A stretch of 64,000 nucleotides of DNA from Atherinomorus stipes (taxonomy: Eukaryota > Chordata > Actinopteri > Atheriniformes > Atherinidae). The notes under the pieces are model-generated. The model did no database searches. It was not told where the DNA came from and worked only from the letters and a program-made list of their open reading frames with translations. Each line of letters begins with the position of its first letter. Position 1 is the first letter of the stretch. The stretch spans positions 306,538-370,537 of the forward strand of contig JALJCO010013400.1 of assembly GCA_023101725.1 (NCBI GenBank). Reading direction: 5' to 3'. The translations under genes and the position numbers were made by a program. Below, piece after piece: positions 55,485 to 64,000 of this stretch.

Positions 55485-57519
55485 GTAACACACAGTTCAG
55501 AACCAAAATTTGAACTATTTCATATTGCTAGCATCAAAGCTCCCTCCCAATGGCCAAGTGAAGGTTGTCCTCTCAATGGTGATCTGAAAAAATTGTCTCA
55601 AATTATGCCCTGCAGCCCAGTGCTATGAACTGGTTCCCTTACAGTGATTAGCCAGCAGGCTCCACTCTGCAGATTCAAGATAATGGTGGTAATGGTTTTC
55701 TCATTATTATTATTACTGGAGGCAGTTAATCTACATTTTGTGTTTGCTTTGCAGGGATGGCAGCCATTTGCGGTTCAAAGAACCACTTTTCTATAACTCT
55801 TTTTAGCTTCTTATTCTACAGAGCTTTCCTACCATCATCTCTGTTGCAGCTGTAGGGTGATCAGTCAAAACTATTTAACTGGAATGTAGATTGACTGAGA
55901 GCTTCACCTTTTGGGTTAACTCCTTCACCAGCACAAACCAGTGCAGAGCCTGCATCACTGATTATATTTACATGCCATCAATATTCGGGTCAAGGTCAAT
56001 ATTCTGGTTTCTGAGAGATTTGGAAAAACCGTTTACATTCATGAGCAGACGGAGATACTCCTGTATACTTGATAATAGTTTATGACAGCCCAGACTTCCT
56101 GAGAATAGTACGATTGTTTCTTTTTAAATGGAGAATTAATAATCGGATACAAAAGAAACAAAAAAAACAAAAAAAAAGAAAAGGGAAAGGGGATTGCAAT
56201 GGATCAGAATTCCCAACCCAAATTGTGACAAATGGAGAGTGTCATGATAATGGTGGACACTGAACTAACCGGAGCTGATAGAAGTCGCCTTTGATTGCGC
56301 TTTGGTGCTGGTACTGACCCACCAGCAGTACTGTACTTGACACTATTGTCCTCATTAATAGAAGGCGAGAATGGATAGTGGAAATGGCAAATGGATCCGG
56401 AGCTGTACCATCCACACTTACCGTTTCCACCAGAGTCCCCTGGACACTTTGGATGAAGGACACAGTCAGGACTGATGGGAACGAGTTGTAAAGATAAAGT
56501 TCATTGATGCTGACCGACGTGACAAAAATGTCACGCCAAGTCCTTTACCAAACTTTGCCAGATGATGGAGAGAGTGATGGAGCCCTGCGCAGTAACTGCT
56601 TGCACACCAGTGCTTCTAGGGATGCTTGTTGCCATAGTGCTATATAAACTACCAAGCTGTGCAGAGTACTGGTTGATGATTCAAGTCCTCCCTGTAGGCT
56701 ACTCAAAATTCCAATAGTCCTTGCAGATAAGACATATGCAGAAACCAGTTTATGGAGATATTCCGACGCACGTTTATGTTGTGCCAAGTGGGGTCCCAGC
56801 CACCTATCAGAAGCCCAGCCTGTACCCGACAACTCAGGATCTGTCTGGGTAATGGACAACGCTGAGACTCATCTACGATTCAACACTTGATTATAACTAA
56901 TGCCACCAAGAGAATAGCGAGATGTCAATTTTCACAGGGGGTACCAGCATCTCCCCAAAGTCTCCCACCCTGAAACAAAACCTCCTCGTTTTAAAACAAA
57001 AAACACAAGGGATGAAACATGCAATAAAAAACACATCACTACAAACACTGCAATACGCACACACACTATGCAAGGTTGAATATCTGTTCAAATGTCCCAC
57101 ACTAAGGAGGGAGGAGTTTGGTCACCGATGGAAGTCCCAAGGAACATCGCACCCCGCTGGGGCTAAAGTCAAGGCTGACAAAAAAAAAAAAAAAAAAAAA
57201 AGCAACAGCAACAGCAAATAGGCTACCACCAAAAAATGGAGAAGACAATCTGGAAAATGATTTGTGTGTCTTCTTCTTTTCTGCATCAAGGCAGTTGGCA
57301 CACAAGGAGTCGGTCATTTCCATCACCTCAGTTGGGTTGAACGATCTTGTTGTCTGTGATCCCGTGGAGGATACAGTCGTTAAATGTGTTATCCCCAATC
57401 TTGAATGAATCTACAGAAGCTCGTCGGTGAGTGTGAACGCCTCAGTCTTTTCAAAATCAGTAACAACTGTGACAGTCGTGTAGTGTGTCCTTAATATAAG
57501 AGTTAAATACCTTGACCTG
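55485..57519. other. Unassigned sequence with one probable element end
   Basis: About 55965-56045 (atttacatgccatcaatatt and ccgtttacattcatgag) resembles the TTTACAT-type element at 30436-31062, but only one end is seen. The minus-strand frames at 56242-56463 and 56545-56859 have no recognised domain. A run of about 22 A lies at 57180-57201. Confidence 0.3.
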
Positions 57520-57625
57520 ATGAAGCAAACAGGATCACATCTGCAAAAAGCAGAGACCAAATCTTGGTTCGGCTTCCTCTTGAAGTTCTGTCCATTAGAG
57601 TTCTGAACAGAATCTATGACAAACC
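57520..57625 (-). pseudogene. Short Rex3-like reverse-transcriptase fragment
   Basis: The plus strand text catctgcaaaaagcagagac, tcttgaagttctgtccatta and gttctgaacagaatctatga is the antisense of the FADD-to-CPLSP region of Rex3-like elements, compare 48405-48520 on the other strand. It is strongly decayed, with no ends. Confidence 0.5.
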
Positions 57626-59044
57626 CTCATGGATCTCTCATACTGCGGACAATGCAGACCAAGCAGTCTTACAGAGATCAAACAGCCCTTATCAGAAGAT
57701 CTACTGTAGTACCCCATCCACCCAAACCACCCCCCACAGGACTGCACTACATTGGGGAGTCCACAGAAGTTGTATATGTTGGAAAATTGCAACATCTCTC
57801 TTTCCTAAATCAACTTCAGTGTTCATATCTTGGCTATTAATGCCAACAGAAAAAAAAAAAAAAAACTCTTGAAAGATTGTCCTTTAGGGAACTGCAGTAT
57901 CCACAGCTGATCAACATGCATGTGACCAGTTAAGACTGAGCAACTCATAGTCTAGGATACTGCTAAACTGTAATTATTATGTGTAGTATAACGTTAAAAA
58001 TACAATGCTTGTCAGATTTTTGTACCATCAGTCTGAATGCTGACCTCCTTTCCTGTCAGCTGATATGGTAATGTGGTGTATTAGCTGTCGTATCTGGAGC
58101 CACTTGTCTTTTTTCAGCTGTTCTCAGATCTTTAAGGACATTTTATTGTAGTCGTCATGCAAGAAGAACAATAAAATCAAGATTTTAAACACAAACTACA
58201 GGCTTACACAGTTGAATAAGCAGGTATGCGTATGCTGACAGCACTCATAGAGTACCTTTGTATACCTTTCTGGCCTGTTTTTAGTGTTTTGACTGGAGAA
58301 ACACTGTCTTACACTAAGAAAAAGAAATTAAATAAACTTTTAAAAGTCATTTTAGACAATTACTGGAACACAGACTGAACTAAGCAGTTGATCTGGCTGA
58401 TTCTCTTTTGGAGCAAATTATGCCACTTTGATGGGTGTCATCTTCCAGCTGCAGGTGGCCAGAACCGTCCAGAGGTTCAGTTCTTAACTGCTTTTAGACA
58501 TGTTTTTAGGGTAATTATCTTGTTGTTGGAATGATGACTGCTGACTCTTGGCAAACCAGACACAGTAGGACTACTGCCTCCATTTGAAAGCTGCTTTTTT
58601 CTTTTTTTCTTCCTTGCAAACTGAACTAATGTGATTTGAAATGACAAAAAGAGGAGACTGCCGTCTCCTCGCTTGAAAGGACAGCATTTTACAAGAATCC
58701 CAGTTTATCTTATTGCATTTTAGGAACCACAAGTCAAGCTTTAAAAAATAATAATAAATAATACATTTTATTCGGAGCACCTTTCAAGAAACCCAAGGTC
58801 ACTTCACATAACAAATAATAAGCAACATTAGTGAAATAAGAAATTAAAAATAACAGTTAAAACAATAGGTTGGTATTTTTTTCTTCAAAATGTCAAATTC
58901 CTGGTCATCTTCCATTTTTAAAAAAAAAATATGTATATCCTATAGTATTCATCTTGTATTCCACAAAGTTAAAGGTTGGATATGAAATACGGACGGACCA
59001 GTGACATCACGTGTGTCTAGGTTCTGGTTGCAACTGCAGAAAAA
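57626..59044. other. Unassigned sequence
   Basis: No exon was recognised. About 58755-58850 contains a dispersed fish repeat (tttattcggagcacctttca, cccaaggtcacttcac) similar to 1924-2040. Confidence 0.35.
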
Positions 59045-60296
59045 TACACTACTCACAAAAAGTTAGGGATATTCAATTTTCAGTTTTTGGACAGCAGAAT
59101 GATGCAGAATAAATATTTAACCATTGAAGAATGTATGTGTAAGGGTGAACAACGGGTGCTGCCAGAGACTGGAATTTTCCCAATAAGTTGGTTTTTAAAA
59201 TTTTTTTATGGGTTTTTTGTGGGTTTTTAATTTTTTTTTTATTCCAAAGAAGGGGGGGGTTTTAAAAAAAAAAAAGGAATTAGTAGTAGTTTTCTAGTGA
59301 GGCGGGGGGGAGAAAAACAATCATCTTGTTGTACTAAATAGAAAGTACTAAAGAAGAAAAAAAAGGATTTTTTTTCTTGTTTTTTCTTTTCTTTTTTTTT
59401 TTTTTTTTTTTTTTTGTTTTGTGTGGTGATGTTTCTTTCGTACTTGACTTAAAGAATTGAAGACAATTAAAAGGGTGATGTGTTGTTTGGGTTGATGGGG
59501 GGAGGGAGTGGTGGGGGAGGAAGGCAAGGGGGGAGTAGGAGGGGTAGGGGGAGGGAGGGGAATTTCGTTTGAGGTCCGGGGGCGGGGGGGTGAGGGACGG
59601 AAAGGAGAAGAATGGGTAAATGAAGTGGTGGGTAAGCAAAAAAAATAGAGGTAGAAGATTTGAGTTGTGTGGAGTGTAGTTATGATGTGTTTAACAAAGA
59701 AGGGAGGACCTCGGAGGGGGAATCCTCCCCTGTAAATAAAAAGGGGGATAAAAGCGGGGGTGTGTAAAGGGGGTGAGGGAAGGGGGAGGGGGGGGGGGAG
59801 GAGGGGGGGGGGGGGGGGGGGCCCGGGGGGGGGAGGGAGGGGGGGGGGGAGGGAAGGAGGAGAGAGGGGGGGGGGAGGAGAGGGGCGGGGAGGAGGAGGG
59901 AGGGGGAGGGGGGGGGGGGGGGGGAAGCGGGAGGGGCCGGCGGAGGGAGGCCGAGGAGAGGAAGCGGGGGGAGGGGGAGGGGGGAGGGGAGGGGGCGCGG
60001 GGGAGAAAGGGGAGGGGCGGGACGCCCCCTCCCCCACAATCTTTTTTTTTCTCTTTTTTTTTTTTTTTTTATTTTTTTTTTTATTTTTTTTTAATTTAGT
60101 ATTTTTTTTTTTTTTATTTTTTAAATTTTTATATTTTTCTTTTCCCACCCATCTTCCCCCCCCCCCCCCCGCCCCCCCCCACATGTGCATTGAAAGTTTA
60201 GAGAAAGTTTAATCCAGTTACCTGTAAAGGTTGTAGTGGATTTTAGATTCATTCTGACATCATACAAAAAGCCAAATATCCTTAACTTTTGAGGGT
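59045..60296. mobile_element. Tc1-like element with body lost to homopolymer noise
   Basis: The left end TACACTACTCACAAAAAGTT and the right end near 60270-60296 (aaatatccttaacttttgag; its complement is a TTAAGGATATTTGG-type terminus) belong to one Tc1-like family. The right subterminal ttacctgtaaaggttgtagt and ttcattctgacatcatacaa are shared with the deleted copy at 37256-37640. The spacing of about 1.25 kb fits a full element. Only about 150 bp at the left and 110 bp at the right are readable; no transposase can be seen between. Confidence 0.6.
59190..60180. other. Homopolymer-dominated patch, possibly poor consensus
   Basis: T-rich, then G-rich (59290-60030, long unbroken runs of G with few A or C), then T-rich (60040-60140), then a C run. 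Gly/Arg, Pro and Phe-rich frames of up to 280 codons cover it, and none is a gene. The pattern lacks repeat units and looks like unreliable base calls, although true G-rich satellite cannot be excluded. Confidence 0.65.
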
Positions 60297-61794
60297 TTAT
60301 TCCAGATTTGTTGTTGGCGGCCCGCCGCCAAAACGGAGAGAGAACAACAGCCCACCATATGTACAAAAAGAGATATAACACTGAGCAACATGATAGCCGT
60401 TATCACGAACGAGATCCCCCCTCCAGGAGAAAAGTTGCCATTTCCACATTTTGATGCCATGGAAAATGTTTGTGGGTCCATCTGGTGTAGGCTTCACCTA
60501 AATTTACTCCAGTCTTTGCTCTTCTGGGGTCACTCCTCTTCTGTGAAGGATAACTATATCTCCAGGCTCTGAAGCAGCTGCTTGACTTGCCGACTCCACC
60601 TTTTACCCAGTGCCAGCCTAACTGTGGTGAACATACTGTTGCCACATATTGATTGTATTTGGCAACCTGCAGTGGCGGCCTGTATTGGTTTGTAAACCTA
60701 AAGCCATTGTTGAACCCATTAAAATTGATCTTATATTTATTTTCAAGCTACATATAATTTTTTAAGGAAATGCTGTACTTTCATTCTGCACCTCTCCACA
60801 TGCCTCTAAATATAGCTTTTAATAAAAATGTTACATTTTTAACCTTCAAGTTCTTTTTTACCTTTATTTTTCATTTGTCTTTTCTTGGGCAGTTCCTGTG
60901 TTTTCTTAAAGCTGTCTTAGGTTAATTTCTATCATCATTCAGTTATGCATATTTAAAGTTAATTTAACTAAATATAAAACATACATCTCCCGTATTTCTC
61001 TTATCTTGTATGGAGCTGATAAAGGCTACGTTGTGTTATCAGAAGGGGGTGGTTTATGGATCCATTCACACCAGGATAATCCTCTAGACTTTGTCTGATT
61101 GGGATCTCAGCTCAGTTGGTGGGTTGGGTTGATCTCGCTTTCATGCTGCACTTTAACCAAACGAACCAGAGTCTCATCGCCTGAGCTGCCACTTCTTCCA
61201 AACATATCATGTAATTTTTATATAATGTTGATGTAGGGTTTTTTATTTCTTTTTCTTTTCTAACTTTAGTGGGCATATCCCAGAACCTCCATTTCAATTA
61301 CTTTAAAAATTGCATAATTTCTATGGGTACTTATTAGGAACTGGCGTGTTTTCTTCTGACCATATATCAATCAAAACTTTCACTTCGTCATCACATTTGA
61401 CTTTGAGCCATTTATAAAGAAGTCTTACATGCGCTTGTTTTGATTGCATTTACCAACAATTCCCAACGTTTAACCCACAATATCATGCTGAACCAAATGC
61501 AGGAAGCAGCAGTTGTAGTCCGCTTCCTGCATTTGGTCCACTTGAAGCGGACCGGGACCGGTGACTGTAAGCGGACTGAATCCGCTTTTTTGGTCTGAGT
61601 CAGAGTCCATTTGTACATTCACAGTTCACCAAACAAAGTTGAGTTTACCCGATTCGAATCAAAAAAGTTGGTGAGAATGTGCCCTATGTAACATCACACA
61701 CTGGCCATAATTGAGGAAAATAAATGATATTTTCAAGGTAGTTCTTGTAAATATGGTACCCTCTGATTTTTCTCTTTTGTCACCAAGAAAGGGG
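60297..61794. other. Unassigned sequence
   Basis: No exon was supported. About 61040-61640 carries ttcacacc...aaccaaacgaacc and ...tttggtctgagtcagagtcc-type wording, like the ends of a fish miniature element, but ends and duplication are unclear. Confidence 0.3.
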
Positions 61795-62420
61795 GATTAA
61801 AGAGAGTTCAAATGTGGCATGGTTTTAGTATTTCAGATGCATGTACAAAAGGTCTGAAGAAGAGAGACTATCCAGAGAGCAACAGTTGTCAGGGCCAGAA
61901 TGTCTTGATGATGTCAAACATCCAACCTTGAAGCAGATGGGCTACAGCAGCAGAAGACCACACCAGGCTCCACCCCTGTCAGCTAAGAACAGGAAACTGA
62001 GGCTACAATTCACACATACTCACCAAAAGGACATTAGAAGATGGAGAAACATTGCTGGTCTGATGAGTCTCCATTTCAGCTCCACATTCAGATGCTAGGC
62101 TCAGAATTTGGTGGAAACGTGAAAGTATGGATCCATCCTGCCTTGGATCAATGCTTCAGCCTGCTGGTGGTGTTATGGTTTGGGAGAGATTTTCTTGGGA
62201 ATGACAACAAGTTCACTTCGCTCCAACGGCCTCCAAAGTCACCAGATCTCGTCCAGCAGAGCAGTTTTGGGATGTGGTGTAACAGGAGATTCTCATCATG
62301 GATGTGCAGCCGACAAATCTGCAGTAACTGTATGATGCTATCATCAATGTGGAGCAAAATCTCTGAGGAAAGTTTCTAACGCCTTGGAAACACTCGCTCA
62401 CACAATCTATAATGCCAAGA
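61795..62420 (+). pseudogene. Tc1-like transposase, decayed copy
   Basis: Pieces in order: LKQMGYSSRRPHQAP and LSAKNRKLRLQF (61925-62015), RRWRNIAG (about 62035), a deleted middle, PPKSPDL (about 62228-62250), then after a frameshift NLQ/ICSN and SKISEESF (about 62345-62379). These match the same family as 10829-12135 on the opposite strand. The family signature PPKSPDLNPIE is cut after PDL. There is no inverted terminus at either side. Confidence 0.75.
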
Positions 62421-62539
62421 ATTAAAGTGCAGCTTGAAACAAAATCAAAGTTCAGTGATATAAAATGTAATTTATATTTAAGAGCTTAGTTTCTCTTGAT
62501 ATCCAATCACTTTACGGAAATATATTATGCTTTTATTCT

Positions 62540-62770
62540 CTCAGTATGAGCCGTTTATGTCTACTTGCAGTGGGTCCACATACATGACAGCAGCCGTATT
62601 TTGACGTAGTTACCTGTAGTGCAGTCATCTCTGCACCTGAAACTACTGGGTCCACCCACAGCTGAAAACATGTTTTACAATTTTGACCACTGACGGCCAC
62701 TGTCCACTCATAACCGTAAAGTCATTTCTATGCTTATCTTTACTGGATGTCAGTAATTCTCACACACTCG
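62540..62770. mobile_element. Diverged partial copy of the 51616-52129 element
   Basis: Shared words in the same order: atgagccgtttatgtctact, ccacatacatgacagcagcc, ctactgggtccacccacagc, tgaaaacatgtttt. Termini with TTAA are not clear. Confidence 0.6.
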
Positions 62771-63289
62771 TGAGACAGTTCTTCAGGCAAAAGGGGTTCA
62801 AATCAGTACCAGTAGAATAGACCCAATAATGTGGCTGGTGAGTGTTTCATATACAAGCATTACACACAGACAAGAACTCAGCAATTACCCAAACGCAGAA
62901 ACACACAGATGATAACAGAAGTGTAATTGAAGACACAAAAAATGGGTGGATGAGTTGGGTTAGTGCTGAGGAGAGCCTTCTTATAGCAGTCTCTCCCAAA
63001 GAGCTCTGGTGTTGGCGATTGCATGTTTTTGCATCACTGGTGTTGTCAGTGTGATGAAGTTGCCTTCCTAATTTGCAGCTCCGTCGTTTGTTTGTAAGTT
63101 TTCTCAACTTACAGTACACTGTGTTCACTCGGAGCGGCACATTTGAGCAATTTGGTTTTCTTCAGAAAAGAAGCTCTTGGTAGAAAATGCAACAATGCAG
63201 CTCCTTTCAGTGCCTCATGCAGGTCTGCAAAAGTCTTACAGTAATCCATCCTTCATTCATTTTTATATTTCCAGGAAGGCGGGAAATAG
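62771..63289. other. Unassigned sequence
   Basis: Nothing recognisable; open frames are short and without motifs. Confidence 0.35.
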
Positions 63290-63484
63290 GTGCAGTGATC
63301 CACTTTGGGTCTTCCGAAGCTCTTCTTTGGATGTTTTTGCCGTTCATTTTGTTCTGTTTAGATGATCCCACCTAGAAATGGTGAAGTCCAGGTTTTGGGG
63401 AGGACTCATCCCTTCATCAAACCTGTTACCAGTGATTTAAATCCAGTTCTTTCAAGTGGCATACCTCAGTCTTTTCTCCCCATT
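63290..63484 (-). pseudogene. Tc1-like transposase 3' fragment
   Basis: This matches the antisense fragment at 27815-27980 (gaagctcttctttggatgtt, gttctgt.tagatgat.ccac, tttggggaggac/ctggagaggattcatcc). It is highly decayed. Confidence 0.5.
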
Positions 63485-64000
63485 TCCCTTACTTAAAGTA
63501 GAAATGAGATCAACACGGGTAACCAACTATGCACATATGATACTTACTGTATTATGTATTGCAAAGAAAACTATCTTGGTAAACTGGAAATCCAAAAATA
63601 ATCTGAGCATTAGCCAGTTTAGGAATTTCTTAGTAGACCATATCAGTATTGAGACGATGTCTGCCTCCTCTAAGAACCAGTTAGATGAATTCCACTCCCT
63701 CTGGTCCCCTGTGATTAGCTCCATCACTTAACGTTGGTGTAGGAGAGCCGCCTTGGCGATGTGGGGGTTAGGTGCCGGCGAGTGCTTGATGGCTATGGAT
63801 CCCTGGCGGTTGACTTGGGGGGGGTCTGGGCTGCCTCGCCGCTGGGGCGGGGCTGCTATCAGCCCGATGGGGGGCATGGGGGTCAGCGGTTGGGGCTGCT
63901 CTGCGGCGGTGGGCGGGTCGCTGGTGGGGCCCTGGCCGGTGGCTGTCGGCTGGCGCCGGGTGGCGGGGTCGTCCCGGGGCGGGGAGGGGGGGGGGTCCTG
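63485..64000 (+). mobile_element. 3' end of an L1-like element, continues past the window
   Basis: The final ORF2 codons (about 63540-63731) are followed by a G-rich 3' untranslated stretch (63760-64000) with many ggggg and ggcgggg runs, like the L1-like insertion at 9838-10751. The 5' part is missing, and the 3' end and target duplication lie outside the window. Confidence 0.65.
63540..63731 (+). pseudogene. L1-like ORF2, extreme C-terminus
   Basis: The frame reads LTVLCIAKKTILVNWKS, then LDEFHSLWSPV, and ends at a TAA at 63729. The motif IAKK.IL.NWKS..P is typical of the end of ORF2 in fish L1-clade retrotransposons, where it closes the cysteine-poor tail after the reverse transcriptase. 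Only about 64 codons remain. The open frame begins earlier, at 63456, but codons before about 63520 belong to other repeat sequence. Confidence 0.65.

Noticed and set aside
59334..60212. Frames of up to 280 codons rich in Pro, Gly, Arg, Lys and Phe
   Set aside because: Produced by homopolymer runs on both strands; the underlying sequence is probably unreliable.
1..64000. tRNA, rRNA or other structured RNA genes
   Set aside because: No cloverleaf with A and B boxes, or other conserved RNA gene, could be recognised by eye on either strand. A covariance-model scan would be decisive.

Overview
The window reads as intergenic or intronic DNA of a ray-finned (teleost) fish. It is AT-rich, without operons or dense coding, and crowded with repeat families typical of teleosts: Tc1-like transposons, Rex3-like (RTE) and L1-like retrotransposons, hAT-type miniature elements with 8-bp target duplications, and a large set of TTAA-flanked miniature elements. 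Almost every open frame is short and fits chance, or is a shadow of a decayed transposase or reverse transcriptase. I found no convincing multi-exon host gene. The only host-gene candidate is a possible 40-nt first coding exon at 353-392 with a good splice donor.

Layout. 1-9 kb: a palindrome at the window edge, the possible first exon, a complete hAT-type element (2405-3043), a CTTT microsatellite and a Tc1-like fragment (about 6800-7480). 9-13.4 kb: a cluster made of a minus-strand LTR end with its polypurine tract (9286-9665), a 5'-truncated L1-like insertion with a 17-bp target duplication (9838-10751), a nearly full-length decayed Tc1-like copy (10829 to about 12135), and a TTAA element (12732-13328). 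15-20 kb: a dispersed teleost repeat, a 663-bp inverted-repeat element full of AAGTAC/AAGTAT words, a LINE reverse-transcriptase remnant and a 357-bp hAT-type element.

20.4-24.6 kb is the most striking region. It is a 4.15-kb element with long inverted arms built of palindromes (core TCGTGGCCACGA, two intact in the left arm, about seven in the right). The arms enclose scattered pieces of an integrase-core (DDE) transposase, and the transposase N-terminal coding segment is present in both arms in inverted orientation. A separate 681-bp element with 9-bp target repeats sits inside the left arm and carries a CpG-rich start exon.

28-34 kb: TTAA elements including a 900-bp long-armed foldback (29376-30275) and a partial relative (about 32830-33292), which lies inside a split Tc1-like copy. 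35.6-45.4 kb: a minus-strand LINE C-terminus, deleted Tc1 copies, a palindromic miniature element, a small TTAA element, and two TTAA elements sharing one central TTAA (42335-43711). 47-50.2 kb is a readable three-level nest: a minus-strand LINE was interrupted by a Rex3-like insertion with twin-priming structure (11-bp target duplication), itself interrupted by a TAA-flanked miniature element. 51-64 kb: another TTAA element, a palindrome-armed element, a Tc1-like copy whose body is replaced by homopolymer noise (about 59190-60180), another decayed Tc1 copy, and the 3' end of an L1-like element running off the window.

Three patches (about 44457-44590, 54700-54925 and 59190-60180) look more like poor consensus sequence than biology. 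Because this is a teleost repeat landscape, assignments rest on visible termini, target duplications and protein motifs. Family names are from general knowledge, and no search was run.
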